Below, one piece after another: positions 1 through 8,399 of a stretch of DNA of 64,000 bases (its first letter is position 1; the number at the start of each line of letters is the position of its first letter). The notes below the pieces were generated by a model, which worked only from the letters and a program-made list of their open reading frames with translations, was not told where the DNA came from and searched no databases. The translations under genes were made by a program, and so were the position numbers. The DNA comes from Terriglobia bacterium. Lineage in GTDB: Bacteria > Acidobacteriota > Terriglobia > Acidiferrales > UBA7541. The DNA lies in contig JAIQEW010000018.1 in assembly GCA_020073605.1 (NCBI GenBank), positions 1 to 64,000 of the forward strand, in the 5' to 3' direction.

Positions 1-198
1 CGGCGCTATGTTTCAGGGACAGACGAAATTCCATACAACGACTTCCTCAGCGTGGCGGGCCTTGAACTCAAGATAGAGACGGCCGCAGGAGCGCCCGGCA
101 TGCCTGCTGCGGTGCACGCGTCGATTTCGGAAATCGGGCACGCCTCCGAGCGCCAGCGCCGCATCCGCAATGGACTCCTCCGCGGCTCAACGGACTGA
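1..198 (+). CDS. C-terminal end of an M61-type (glycyl aminopeptidase-like) metallopeptidase, partial
   Basis: Frame 1 is open from the window edge to a TGA at 196-198 (65 residues). The start YVSGTDEIPYNDFLSVAGL resembles the end of M61 family peptidases, where a 'V.GT.E.PY...L..AGL' segment lies between the catalytic domain and the C-terminal PDZ domain. Only this short tail is visible, so no catalytic residue can be checked, and the tail looks too short to hold a complete PDZ domain. The family assignment is by recognition of that motif. The rest of the gene is outside the window. plsC follows 63 bp downstream on the same strand. Confidence 0.5.
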   Translation, partial: RRYVSGTDEIPYNDFLSVAGLELKIETAAGAPGMPAAVHASISEIGHASERQRRIRNGLLRGSTD

Positions 199-261
199 TA
201 GGATGCACGCCTCGGCCCTATCCATGAACGTTCGGTTTCACGATGCCGTTTCGCCCTGCGC

Positions 262-975
262 ATGATTCGGACAATCCTTGTCGGTTGCTACTACGCTTTG
301 GCCGTAATCCTCGTGCTGCCGTTTCTGATTCTCTGGAGCGTCATCGCCGGCAATCCTGAATTCATGTACGGTCTCTCGATGAAGGCCGTGCGCTTGGGCA
401 ATCGCCTCGCCGGAATCCGCGTCCATGCCGAAGGCTTGGAGAACATTCCGGCACGTGCCTGTATCTTCGTCGCGAACCACGCCTCAAACTTGGATCCGCT
501 CGCACTCTTTCCCGCGATTCCGCGTCGCGTCGGAATCCTCGTCAAGCGAGAGCTGTTCCGCATCCCGATCCTCTCGACTGGGATGCGCCGTGCGCAATTC
601 ATCCCTGTGGACCGCGCGGCAAGGGAAGCGATTGAAATCGCGGATGTAGCGGTGCGCAACATGAAAGAGGGGCTTTCGTTCGCCATCTTTGTGGAGGGCA
701 CGCGCAGTCCGGACGGCCGCCTGCGCCCCTTCAAAAAGGGCGCTTTCGCCATGGCCATTCAGGCTGGTGTCCCTATCGTGCCCGTATCGATCGCGGGCGC
801 TCATCGCTTGATGAGAAAGGGGGATTGGATTGTCCGGCCTGGAGTGGTGACGATCCGCTTTGGCCCCGCTGTGGACGCATCGCGGTACACGATGGAGAGT
901 CGCGCGGAGCTACTGGCTCGCGTCGAGTCGCTTGTTGCCGCCGGCCTCCCGCCCGATCAGCAGCCTCTTCCTTAG
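262..975 (+). CDS. plsC: 1-acyl-sn-glycerol-3-phosphate acyltransferase (PlsC family)
   Basis: Membrane acyltransferase of phospholipid synthesis that acylates lysophosphatidic acid to phosphatidic acid. The 237-residue protein has a hydrophobic N-terminal segment (about residues 5-28), the catalytic HX4D motif as NHASNLD (His73, Asp78), and the substrate-phosphate motif EGTRS at 145-149 followed by FKKGAF. Length is normal for the family. The ATG at 262 was chosen because it precedes the hydrophobic segment directly. Neighbours are a peptidase tail and a metallo-hydrolase, so no lipid operon is evident. The family includes other lysophospholipid acyltransferases, so the acyl acceptor is inferred. 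Confidence 0.9.
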   Translation: MIRTILVGCYYALAVILVLPFLILWSVIAGNPEFMYGLSMKAVRLGNRLAGIRVHAEGLENIPARACIFVANHASNLDPLALFPAIPRRVGILVKRELFRIPILSTGMRRAQFIPVDRAAREAIEIADVAVRNMKEGLSFAIFVEGTRSPDGRLRPFKKGAFAMAIQAGVPIVPVSIAGAHRLMRKGDWIVRPGVVTIRFGPAVDASRYTMESRAELLARVESLVAAGLPPDQQPLP

Positions 976-1076
976 CCCCTTCCTTGAGCAGAAGGTGACA
1001 CGTCGCTATCCCCCGAAGAGGCCGCGCGTCGTCAGAGCTCCATTGGGAGAGCGCCTTTCCTTTGCTGCTATACTCG

Positions 1077-1757
1077 ATGGCGGTGCCTGAAAAACTCATT
1101 CACGAAGTCCTTCCCGTCGGCATGTTGCAGTGCAACTGTTCGATTCTGGGAGATCCGACGACAGGCGAGGCGATCGTCGTCGATCCCGGCGACGAAGTCG
1201 AGCGCATCATCGAGATCCTTCACCGCCACAAATTGAAGGTCCTCGCCATCGTCAGCACCCACACGCATATCGACCACGTCGGCGGTCTCGCCGCGCTCCA
1301 TCGCGCCACGGGCGCGCCCGTCCTGATTCATGAAGCCGATCTCGGTCTTTACAAGACTCTCGACATGCAGGCGCAGTGGCTCGGAATCCCCACGCCCGAG
1401 ACCGTGAAAATACGCGATTTCGTGAAAGAAGGTGACACGCTGCGCTGGGGCGGCTTTGCTGCCCGCGTTCTGCACACGCCGGGACACACGGAGGGCAGCA
1501 TCAGCCTTGTCGTGGAACCCGGAGCGACGACGCACGCACATAAAGTTCAACCGGCGGCTGCGCTACTCCTCGCCGGCGATACTCTCTTCCAAGGGAGCAT
1601 CGGCCGCACCGATCTTCCCGGCGGCTCTTTCCCCAAGATCATGCGCTCGCTCCACGAGAAGCTCATGGCCCTGCCGGACGAAATGATCGTGTACCCGGGC
1701 CACGGCGACCTCACCACGATCGGCGAAGAGCGGGAGCACAATCCTTTCCTCCGCTGA
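1077..1757 (+). CDS. Metallo-beta-lactamase-fold hydrolase (glyoxalase II-like)
   Basis: Probable Zn-dependent thioester or related hydrolase. The HxHxDH motif THTHIDH gives His62, His64, Asp66 and His67; further ligands are His137 (HTPGH), Asp168 (GDTLF) and His209 (YPGHGD), so both metal sites look complete. At 226 residues it matches the short glyoxalase II-like group rather than beta-lactamases. The ATG at 1077 gives a natural start (MAVPEKLIHE); an in-frame TTG at 1062 is possible but has no better ribosome site. The substrate cannot be read from sequence; hydroxyacylglutathione hydrolase is only one option, and organisms of this type often lack glutathione. Confidence 0.85.
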   Translation: MAVPEKLIHEVLPVGMLQCNCSILGDPTTGEAIVVDPGDEVERIIEILHRHKLKVLAIVSTHTHIDHVGGLAALHRATGAPVLIHEADLGLYKTLDMQAQWLGIPTPETVKIRDFVKEGDTLRWGGFAARVLHTPGHTEGSISLVVEPGATTHAHKVQPAAALLLAGDTLFQGSIGRTDLPGGSFPKIMRSLHEKLMALPDEMIVYPGHGDLTTIGEEREHNPFLR

Positions 1758-1846
1758 TTGGCGCACTTGAGATGCAACTTCCCGCTGAGGTAATGATATC
1801 TTCGGTCCCGCTTACTCCGCCCAGCGCAAAGAGAAGGAGCCAGCAT

Positions 1847-2413
1847 ATGAAGATTTCTCGAATTCCAAGATTCGTGCTCGTGGCGCGCGTGTCGCTGCTG
1901 CTGTTGGCGGCTGCGTTGCTGATGCCCGCTGTCGGGCGCGCTCAACAAGCAGCCCGAAGAGGCCACTCCACAGCGGCTCGCGTCCAGCGCCTCGAAGACA
2001 TCGAAGAAATTCGAAACCTGCTGATCGATTACGGCCGCGACCTCGACGCCCATGATCTGGCTGCCTACTCCCATCTTTTCGCCCGGGACGGAGAATGGGT
2101 GGGCGGTTTTGGCTCGGCCAAAGGGCCGGCGGCGATCCAAGCCCTCATGGAGAAGAATCTCGGCGTCACTGCCAGGAGCAAGCCGGGCTCGACCTATCAC
2201 CTGCTGACCAACTTCCGCATCGACGTTCACGGCGATACGGCCACGGCCTGGTCCCGCTGGAATTTCGTCGTCACGAGCGCTGAAAATCACCCTTCAATCA
2301 TGTACGGCGGCCATTACGATGACACGCTCGTCCGCGAAGACGGTGCCTGGAAATTCCAGCGCCGTGTCGCGGTCAACGATATCCCACAGTCCGCTTCAGC
2401 CGAAACGAAGTAG
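1847..2413 (+). CDS. Exported SnoaL-like (NTF2-fold) protein
   Basis: The 188-residue product starts with a signal peptide (RRNA-free hydrophobic stretch about residues 8-30, ending AVGRAQ) followed by a SnoaL-like domain: an early helix with 'IRNLLIDYGRDLDAHDLAAYSHLFARDGEW' character, then a beta-sheet ending in 'DGAWKFQRRV'. This fold covers ketosteroid isomerase-like enzymes and many non-enzymatic ligand-binding proteins. The ATG at 1847 is preceded by a good AAGGAG site and lies at the signal peptide start, so it is preferred over an upstream in-frame start at 1772. Substrate unknown. Confidence 0.75.
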   Translation: MKISRIPRFVLVARVSLLLLAAALLMPAVGRAQQAARRGHSTAARVQRLEDIEEIRNLLIDYGRDLDAHDLAAYSHLFARDGEWVGGFGSAKGPAAIQALMEKNLGVTARSKPGSTYHLLTNFRIDVHGDTATAWSRWNFVVTSAENHPSIMYGGHYDDTLVREDGAWKFQRRVAVNDIPQSASAETK

Positions 2414-2747
2414 AGGGAACGAAACGGCACGGTTTTGCACCCTGGTTCTAGAACTATCTATTGCGCGCTACGGAACAGCGAGCGCTGCGCCGCCTTTACT
2501 CCTCTGCGTTCCCACAGGATAATCAGCCCGGTCGTCTATCGCTCGCTGCGCCAGCTTGCGTCTCTGTTGAGTTGGAATTAGAGTATCGGATGGGGAACCT
2601 GAGCTTCTCGGCTACATCGCTCTGGCTGCAAAAGCCTGAGTTCATTCGAGAACCCCACCAGAGCTTCATTGCCGCGCAAGAGCGAAGTTTTCCCGGCCGG
2701 GCATTGCCCGCGCCGATGGCTCGTAAGGTTTGCGGGGTGATCGAAAC
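2414..2747. other. Intergenic stretch, 334 bp
   Basis: No convincing gene. A 96-codon open frame on the plus strand covers most of it but has no recognisable ribosome site or protein character and runs into the next gene. No clear terminator or promoter was recognised. Confidence 0.5.
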
Positions 2748-3308
2748 ATGAGACGTTCCGACTTAGTGAGAAATGCAAGCAAGAACAAGGCTGTGCGCAC
2801 GTCCCAGATTGTTTTTGGCGAAAGGCAGCATCTGTTGCGCGTGCTCGATTCGGTCGAACGCAGCGCATTGCCCGCCGCGCGCCTCGATCAGGAGCGCCGC
2901 GTCATCGAGCAATTGATCCACGCCCGCACGCAGGAGCTCAACCGCATCAATCCGGGTTGGGACGAAAAAGTGGGCACGGTCCTGAGCGCGGAAGTAAAGC
3001 CCGATGCGCTCGACCAGCTCTCGCGCCAGGCGCCCAAGGAAGATTACTATCTGCTCCGGTTGATCAGCGAGCATCCGAAAGTCACCGCCAAGACTCTCGG
3101 CCGCCTCTCGCACCACCCGTATTCGGCGATCCGCGAAAATATCGCGCGGCATCCCAATAGCGACGCCGCCACGCTCTCCCGGCTCAGCCGCGACCGTTCG
3201 CAGCCGCTCTGGTATCTTGTAGCGTTCAACCCCAACGCCCCGGCGCCGCTCCGCAAGAAGCTTCAGGAGCGCATGCGCCGCCTGGGCGAAAAGTCCGCCA
3301 CGCAGTAG
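2748..3308 (+). CDS. Leucine-rich repeat variant (LRV)-like protein, function unknown
   Basis: A 186-residue cytosolic protein with no signal peptide. The N-terminal half is charged and helical. From about residue 100 it shows degenerate repeats of roughly 24 residues in which 'L..LS.HP...IR..IARHPNS' and 'L..LS.D.S..LWYLVAFNPN' alternate, the pattern of LRV/HEAT-like solenoids that usually serve as binding scaffolds. The ATG at 2748 follows a GGGGTGA-type ribosome site and is preferred to a TTG at 2730. The gene stands alone and gives no functional context. Confidence 0.6.
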   Translation: MRRSDLVRNASKNKAVRTSQIVFGERQHLLRVLDSVERSALPAARLDQERRVIEQLIHARTQELNRINPGWDEKVGTVLSAEVKPDALDQLSRQAPKEDYYLLRLISEHPKVTAKTLGRLSHHPYSAIRENIARHPNSDAATLSRLSRDRSQPLWYLVAFNPNAPAPLRKKLQERMRRLGEKSATQ

Positions 3309-3645
3309 TTCCGCCGCTCGTCGAAGTCGCGCTTATGCCCGCATGTTGAGAGGCAAAGCGGAATTCCGCGTAGCCTCACCATGTAACGGTGTTCCACGCA
3401 GCACAGAAGCACTTATCCGTTTGTCCGACAAATCGGGCACTAGTCCCTTTCAATCGTCCTCGGTAAGCATTGTGACCAAAGTCACAGTGATCGAAGGTAC
3501 GGTTTGCCATAATCAGCCGGCTTGAGGTTTGCCTTTTTGGGCGTGCCGCCGGGACGTGAATTCACGGCGAATTAATGTAGAATACACGCCGTTTCCGAAC
3601 TGAAGAAGGACGCCTCGGATTCATCACGTCAGGAGAGGAGGGAGT
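3309..3645 (+). other. Regulatory intergenic region upstream of isocitrate lyase
   Basis: This 337-bp stretch has no gene. It contains a perfect 12-nt palindrome GCGGAATTCCGC (3358-3369), a CRP-type site (annotated separately), a 10-nt palindrome GTGAATTCAC (3556-3565), a second candidate -10 TAGAAT (3578-3583), and a strong purine-rich ribosome site AGGAGAGGAGGG just before the ATG at 3646. Such density of palindromes suggests a controlled promoter. Confidence 0.6.
3471..3513 (+). promoter_or_regulatory. CRP-type operator with class II promoter for isocitrate lyase
   Basis: TGTGA-CCAAAG-TCACA at 3471-3486 is a perfect match to the CRP half-site consensus with 6-nt spacing. A TGC-CATAAT extended -10 lies at 3505-3513. 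If transcription starts near 3520, the palindrome centre (3478.5) falls at -41.5, the geometry of class II CRP/FNR-family activation. The match and spacing are seen; regulation by a CRP-like protein is inferred and no crp gene is in this window. Confidence 0.65.
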
Positions 3646-5937
3646 ATGACCGCACTTGACCAGCAGGTGGCGGCCGCCAAGCAATGGTTCGCGAGCCCCC
3701 GGTTCGCCGGCATCGTCCGCCTCTACTCTCCGCGTGAGGTGGCTGAACAACAGGGCACGATTTCCAGCGACTACACCGTTGCGCGACAGACGGCAGAGGA
3801 ATTCTACGCGCTTCTGCGCGTGCTGTTCGAGCAGCGCAAGCAGATCACGACCTTCGGTCCCTATTCACCGGGCCAGGCGGTCACGCTGAAGCGGATGGGG
3901 ATACAGGGCATTTATCTTGGCGGCTGGGCGACCTCCGCCAAGGGTTCGATCTCAGAGGATCCGGGACCGGATCTGGCAAGCTACCCGCTTAGCCAGGTGC
4001 CGGACGAGGCAGCCGGGCTGGTCCGAGCACTTCTCACGGCCGACAAGAACCAACACTTCGCGCGGATACGGATGAGCAAAGAAGAGCGCAAGGCGACTCC
4101 GGCAGTCGATTATCGGCCCTTTATCATTGCCGATGCAGACACCGGCCACGGCGGGGATGCGCACGTGCGTAACCTGATCCGCCGCTTCGTGGAAGTCGGG
4201 ATTCCCGGATATCACATCGAAGACCAGAAGCCCGGAGCGAAGAAGTGCGGCCACCAAGCCGGCAAGGTGCTCGTCTCCCAGGACGAGCAGATCAGGCGTC
4301 TAAATGCGGCCCGCCTGCAGCTTGACGTCATGCGGGTCCCTGGCATCATCGTGGCCCGAACCGATGCCGAAGCGGCGACGTTTCTCGATAATCGTAGCGA
4401 CGAGCGAGACCAGCCCGTCATCCTCGGCGCAACCAACACCGAGCTGCCAAGTTACCGGGTGGGCTATCTCGCCATTCTGAGAAAGTTGTTCGAACTGGGA
4501 GTCGAAGTCCGTGGACACCTCCTGTTCGCCGTGTCGGAGGCTGAGTACCGGGCAACCTCTGCCTGGCTGGAGCAGGTGGGACTCATGTCGATGATCGCGG
4601 AGACTGCCCAGGGCCTTAAGCATGCGTCGACAACGGAACTCGACGCCGCGCTCGAGAAGGTCGACACCCGCTATGTGGAAATCTGGCAGACAGAAGCCGG
4701 GCTGAAGTCCTATGGGCAGGCGGTCGCCGACGTTATGAAGTCCCGCACGGACGAAGGCAACCGTTTCGACATGAGCGTCGAGGAATGGCAGGCGTTCTCA
4801 AAACGCGCTTCCTTCTACGAAGTGCGCGAGCGGGCCAAGTCCATGGGTATCCAGATCGTCTGGGATTGTGAGCTGCCCAAAACCCCGGAAGGTTTCTATC
4901 AAATCCAGAGCGGGATCGATTATGCCATCACCAGATCGCTGGCTGTGGCGCCCTTTGCGGACTTGTTGTGGATGGAGACCAAGACGGCGGACCTGGAAGA
5001 CGCCAGGAAGTTCGCGCAAGCAATTCACGCGGAATTTCCCGACAAGATGCTGGCGTACAATTTGTCGCCCTCGTTCAACTGGGATACCACCGGCATGAGC
5101 CCCGAGGAGATGAAGCGGTTTCCGGAGGAGCTCGGAAAGCTCGGGTTCGTCTTCAACTTCATCACGTACGGTGGACACCAGATCGATGGCTTGGCCGCCG
5201 AGGAGTTCGCGACTGCACTAAAGGAGGACGGAATGCTGGCGCTGGCGCGCCTGCAGCGCAAGTTCAGGCTGCTGGAGTCCCCCTATCGCACGCCGCAGGC
5301 GCTTGTGGGAGGACCGCGGCTGGATGGCGCATTGATGGCTTCGTCGGGACGTACCGCGGCAACGAAGGCGATGGGCAAGGGATCGACACACTACCAGCAC
5401 CTGGTTCAGACCGAAGTTCCTCCGAAGCTGCTGGAGGAGTGGCTCGCGGAGTGGAGGAAGCACTGGAAGCATCCGGCGAAGATCCGGGTCGAGCTGCGTC
5501 CCCACACCGCCGGCTCGGAATTGTTGGAATTGAACGTGCTCGATGAGCCCAGCGGTCAAAAACTCGCCAACATCGTCTTCGCCACCGTCCAGGATCGTCG
5601 CGGGCGGAACTTGCTCTCGGTGCGCGACCAGAACACGGTCGCGCCGCTGCGCAAGAAGAGAGTGATGATGCTCATCCAACTGTTTCTGATCCACCGCTAC
5701 AAAGCCAGCTCCGTGCACTACCTCACTCCGACGGAGGATAACCAATTCCAGACACAGAAGATGAAGAGTATGGGGATCTTCTCCGACGTGCACACGGAAG
5801 TTGGGCAAATCATCGTTGCGGACGTCAACAAGCAGGTTGTGGACGAGCTGCTCAAGCCTGACCGGGTTGCCCTCTTGGAGATGATCCGGAAAACATCGCC
5901 CCCAACGGTGCAGTCGTCGGCGGTAGCCCGTCATTGA
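3646..5937 (+). CDS. aceA: Isocitrate lyase, long type-2 form
   Basis: Cleaves isocitrate to glyoxylate and succinate, the entry to the glyoxylate shunt. The catalytic motif KKCGH is present with Cys201, and the 'DADTGHGG' metal-binding segment lies near residue 163. The C-terminal barrel motifs 'WMETKTAD' and 'NLSPSFNW' are intact. At 763 residues it is far longer than the ordinary ~430-residue bacterial enzyme and matches type 2 enzymes such as Mycobacterium ICL2 (766), whose extra C-terminal domain binds acyl-CoA. Here the last ~150 residues (ending '[22 protein letters not shown]') correspond to that extension. No malate synthase is in the window. A strong ribosome site fixes the start. 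Confidence 0.93.
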   Translation: MTALDQQVAAAKQWFASPRFAGIVRLYSPREVAEQQGTISSDYTVARQTAEEFYALLRVLFEQRKQITTFGPYSPGQAVTLKRMGIQGIYLGGWATSAKGSISEDPGPDLASYPLSQVPDEAAGLVRALLTADKNQHFARIRMSKEERKATPAVDYRPFIIADADTGHGGDAHVRNLIRRFVEVGIPGYHIEDQKPGAKKCGHQAGKVLVSQDEQIRRLNAARLQLDVMRVPGIIVARTDAEAATFLDNRSDERDQPVILGATNTELPSYRVGYLAILRKLFELGVEVRGHLLFAVSEAEYRATSAWLEQVGLMSMIAETAQGLKHASTTELDAALEKVDTRYVEIWQTEAGLKSYGQAVADVMKSRTDEGNRFDMSVEEWQAFSKRASFYEVRERAKSMGIQIVWDCELPKTPEGFYQIQSGIDYAITRSLAVAPFADLLWMETKTADLEDARKFAQAIHAEFPDKMLAYNLSPSFNWDTTGMSPEEMKRFPEELGKLGFVFNFITYGGHQIDGLAAEEFATALKEDGMLALARLQRKFRLLESPYRTPQALVGGPRLDGALMASSGRTAATKAMGKGSTHYQHLVQTEVPPKLLEEWLAEWRKHWKHPAKIRVELRPHTAGSELLELNVLDEPSGQKLANIVFATVQDRRGRNLLSVRDQNTVAPLRKKRVMMLIQLFLIHRYKASSVHYLTPTEDNQFQTQKMKSMGIFSDVHTEVGQIIVADVNKQVVDELLKPDRVALLEMIRKTSPPTVQSSAVARH

Positions 5938-5993
5938 GATCTTGAGATTTTGCCCTCTCACTTCCGGGCGTACCCTGGGCGGTTCCGTCGCGC

Positions 5994-6629
5994 TTACTTG
6001 GAGGTCTGAAGAGTCAGGCTTGTCGTGATCTGTCTCACGTAGTTCCGCGTCTCGGCGAAGGGCGGGATTCCGCCGTAGCGATCGACCATTTCAGGGCCTG
6101 CATTGTAGGCGGCGAGGGCGAGGCGCAAGTTGCCCCGATATCGCGCGAGCAGGTCCTTCAGGTAGTGCGTTCCCGCGTCGATATTCTGGGCGGGATCGAA
6201 CACGTTGGTCACCGAGTATTGTGCGGCGGTGTTGGGCAGCAACTGCATCAATCCGAGCGCCCGCTTGCGCGAGACGGCCTTCGGATCGAAATTTGACTCT
6301 GCGGCAATCACTCCAGCGACAAGTCTTTCGTCCACGCCGTGTTTCTGCGCCGCCACATGAATCAAGTTGGCGTACCGCGCACCGAAGTCAACATTCGCGG
6401 GTGGCGGGGCGGGGAACTGATCTTCCGGCTCGACGTCAATCAATTCGCTCGCGGAAATTTCGACCGTCCCGCCCGCCACGGTAAGCCGCACGCGGTCACC
6501 CACTTGTTCGTAGCTCGTCACGTGAAGCCGCGCGCCCGACCGCAGCACCGCATAGTCCGCCTTCGCCGCGGGCGCTAGCAGCCCCGCAGCGAGCAGCAGA
6601 GCGGGCGTTAGAAAGGTTCTTGCCGTCAT
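5994..6629 (-). CDS. Exported lytic transglycosylase (SLT domain)
   Basis: A 211-residue periplasmic muramidase-like enzyme that would cleave peptidoglycan with 1,6-anhydro product formation. It begins with a signal peptide (ALLLAAGLLAPAAKA), has a short beta-rich segment (about 25-75), then the SLT domain: catalytic Glu in 'AAESNFDPKAVS', 'ALGLMQLLPNTA', and 'LALAAYNAGPEMV'. These three motifs are the signature of family 1 transglycosylases. It lies 6 bp downstream of the DinB-like gene on the same strand, so the two are probably co-transcribed, though no shared role is obvious. Confidence 0.9.
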   Translation of the reverse strand: MTARTFLTPALLLAAGLLAPAAKADYAVLRSGARLHVTSYEQVGDRVRLTVAGGTVEISASELIDVEPEDQFPAPPPANVDFGARYANLIHVAAQKHGVDERLVAGVIAAESNFDPKAVSRKRALGLMQLLPNTAAQYSVTNVFDPAQNIDAGTHYLKDLLARYRGNLRLALAAYNAGPEMVDRYGGIPPFAETRNYVRQITTSLTLQTSK

Positions 6630-6635
6630 TCTGTC

Positions 6636-7268
6636 TTACGGTTTTGCGGGGGGATTCGCCGGCGGGCGCGGCCTGCTCATCGGAGGCACCTCGCCGTTCA
6701 TGCGCAGATACTCGACCATCTGGCCGTAGTGATCCATCGCATGGGTGCAGGAAAACGCGGCCAGCGCGGCCCGCGTGCTCAGGAAGGGAACCGCGGGATC
6801 CTTGAGTGGCGTGACCATGTTGTCTGCATTGATCGTCGCGATGGCTTTATGGCCGCGCGCGAAGGAATCTTTCAAATATTGGAGAATCTGATCTTTGGTT
6901 TGAATGGCGTCCGGGCCGTTCGAAGTTACGCCTTCGTCCGGGGCCACGGGAGCCGTCACGCCAAGGATCGAGTCGAAAAGCCGGTCATTGGCCGTGGCGA
7001 TGTGCTTCACCTGCTGCGCAAACGTGCGCACGCCCTTGAATTCGCCGTTCGTCGGCGCGAAGGAGTACTTGTCTTCCGGCATCGCTTGGGCGGTGTTAAC
7101 GACTTCGAACTCGACGATCGTGAGCTGCGTCTGGAGCACCGACGTAATTGTGGGCGGCGCCTGCGACACCGGAGGCCCCCCGGCTGGAGGTCCTTGCTGT
7201 GCCGATGCGGCACTCCCGCAGAGACAACAAGCCATCGCTGCCAGTCCTATCCCCAGGAAACTCTTCAT
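6636..7268 (-). CDS. Exported DinB-like protein
   Basis: A 210-residue protein with a signal peptide (AAMACCLCGSAASAQ) followed by a proline-rich linker and a DinB/YfiT-like four-helix domain. Candidate metal ligands are a His in 'QQVKHIATAN' and the pair in 'THAMDHYGQMVEYLRMNG', matching the family His triad. DinB-like enzymes of the cytosol are thiol-dependent transferases; this one has an export signal, so its cofactor and substrate are unknown. The C-terminus is proline-rich. It precedes the transglycosylase by 6 bp. Confidence 0.8.
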   Translation of the reverse strand: MKSFLGIGLAAMACCLCGSAASAQQGPPAGGPPVSQAPPTITSVLQTQLTIVEFEVVNTAQAMPEDKYSFAPTNGEFKGVRTFAQQVKHIATANDRLFDSILGVTAPVAPDEGVTSNGPDAIQTKDQILQYLKDSFARGHKAIATINADNMVTPLKDPAVPFLSTRAALAAFSCTHAMDHYGQMVEYLRMNGEVPPMSRPRPPANPPAKP

Positions 7269-7325
7269 GGCATTCCCCTTTTCGTGGTGTCTTGTAATGG
7301 GTCGTTTGACGCGCCGCCGCGCTCT

Positions 7326-8165
7326 CTAGTTTCGCAGAGCGTGCTTTCGAATGGCGTCGGCCACCCCGCCCTCGTCATTCGAGAGCGTAACCGTCCAGCC
7401 CTGCGATTTCAACTCCGGAACGGCATTTCCCATGACGATCGGCAAACCTGCAAACTCGAGCATTTCGCGGTCGTTCCAGTTGTCCCCGATGGCCATCACG
7501 TCGTCGCGCCGGACGCCCCGGCGGCGCGCCCATTCCGCGAGCGCCGCGCCTTTCGTCACGCCGCGCCTCAGCACATCCAGCATCGAAAGGTTCCTGTGGG
7601 GGTACTCCGTCAGCGCGAGCGTGTATTCCTCCGTGGCCTGAAGCGCCTCGAGAGCGCTCATCGCGCGCCGTATCTTCTCGCACTCGGCCAGGAACAGAAC
7701 CTCGACCGGGTCTTCTCCGTTGAGGCACGCCGTCAACGGCGCGACTTCGCCCACGTGCTCCCGGTGCCGCCGCAGATACGCTCCGACGAACGGCCCCTCC
7801 CAGTTCACCCGCTCGAAGATCACCTGGTTCGCCAGCGGCCGGTCGAATATCACGCCCGCGCATGAGCGGAACTCCTGCGTTGCTTCCAGCACGCGCTGCG
7901 CTGTCGTGGCGGGAAGAAGCTGCCGTTGATGCGTTTCGCCGGATTTCGACTTGATCAGCGCGCCGTTGCTGACGATCAGGTGGACGTCGCATGCCAGCTC
8001 CGCCGCAATCGCCCGCGCCGAATCGAATCGCCGCCCCGTTACGATGACGATCTCGATCCCACGTGCCGCCGCTTCGGTGATCGCCGCGGCGTTCTCTTCC
8101 CGCAGCCTCGACTGGCTGTCGAGCAGCGTCCCGTCCAGGTCCATCGCAATCAGTTTGACTGGCAC
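7326..8165 (-). CDS. Cof-type HAD-superfamily phosphatase
   Basis: Likely sugar-phosphate or nucleotide phosphatase. Motif I is MDLDGTLLD near the N-terminus (Asp9 nucleophile, Asp11 acid/base counting from the GTG), motif II 'IVTGRR', and motif IV 'GDNWNDREML'; the cap domain sits between, as in type IIB HAD proteins. The open frame extends upstream through the tRNA gene, so the far upstream start is not credible; GTG at 8165 (VPVKLIAMDLDG) gives 279 residues, the usual family size. The Met of MDLDG is a fallback start. Substrate cannot be assigned. Confidence 0.85.
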   Translation of the reverse strand: MPVKLIAMDLDGTLLDSQSRLREENAAAITEAAARGIEIVIVTGRRFDSARAIAAELACDVHLIVSNGALIKSKSGETHQRQLLPATTAQRVLEATQEFRSCAGVIFDRPLANQVIFERVNWEGPFVGAYLRRHREHVGEVAPLTACLNGEDPVEVLFLAECEKIRRAMSALEALQATEEYTLALTEYPHRNLSMLDVLRRGVTKGAALAEWARRRGVRRDDVMAIGDNWNDREMLEFAGLPIVMGNAVPELKSQGWTVTLSNDEGGVADAIRKHALRN

Positions 8166-8255
8166 GGTCCCATTGTACCGTGCCGCGCCGCCACGCGGCA
8201 GAGAGGGGAATTGGCAGGTGCGCGAATTCTCACGCGATAAAGTCCGGAAACACGA

Positions 8256-8284
8256 TTGGCGGGCGTGCGCTCGTTTGCTAAACT
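8256..8284 (+). promoter_or_regulatory. Promoter of the tRNA-Ala gene
   Basis: TTGGCG (8256-8261), 17-nt spacer and TAAACT (8279-8284) form a plausible sigma70-type promoter whose start would lie about 6 nt before the mature tRNA 5' end. Both hexamers match consensus at 4 of 6 positions. Confidence 0.45.
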
Positions 8285-8296
8285 TAATTTCACCGT

Positions 8297-8372
8297 GGGC
8301 GTGTAGCTCAGTTGGGAGAGCGCCTCGTTCGCAACGAGGAGGTCGGGGGTTCGAGCCCCCCCACGTCCACCA
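8297..8372 (+). tRNA. tRNA-Ala (anticodon CGC)
   Basis: The 76-nt cloverleaf folds by eye: acceptor GGGCGTG pairs with CACGTCC, D-arm contains AGCTCAGTTGGGAGAGC, anticodon stem CCTCG/CGAGG encloses loop TTCGCAA giving anticodon CGC (reads GCG), and the T-arm is GGGGG-TTCGAGC-CCCCC. The third acceptor pair is G-U, the classic identity element for alanyl-tRNA synthetase. The 3' CCA is encoded in the DNA. Confidence 0.97.
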
Positions 8373-8399
8373 TACGATGCCTCGGATTGTTTCAGGGCG

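Noticed and set aside
2461..2751. 96-codon plus-strand frame before the LRV-like gene
   Set aside because: No ribosome site, overlaps the next start, and no protein-like pattern.
3556..3565. GTGAATTCAC palindrome as a separate operator
   Set aside because: Ten bases and self-complementary around a common core; too short to call without more copies.
6729..7865. Plus-strand open frame of 378 codons
   Set aside because: Antisense to the DinB-like and HAD genes, which have clear family motifs.
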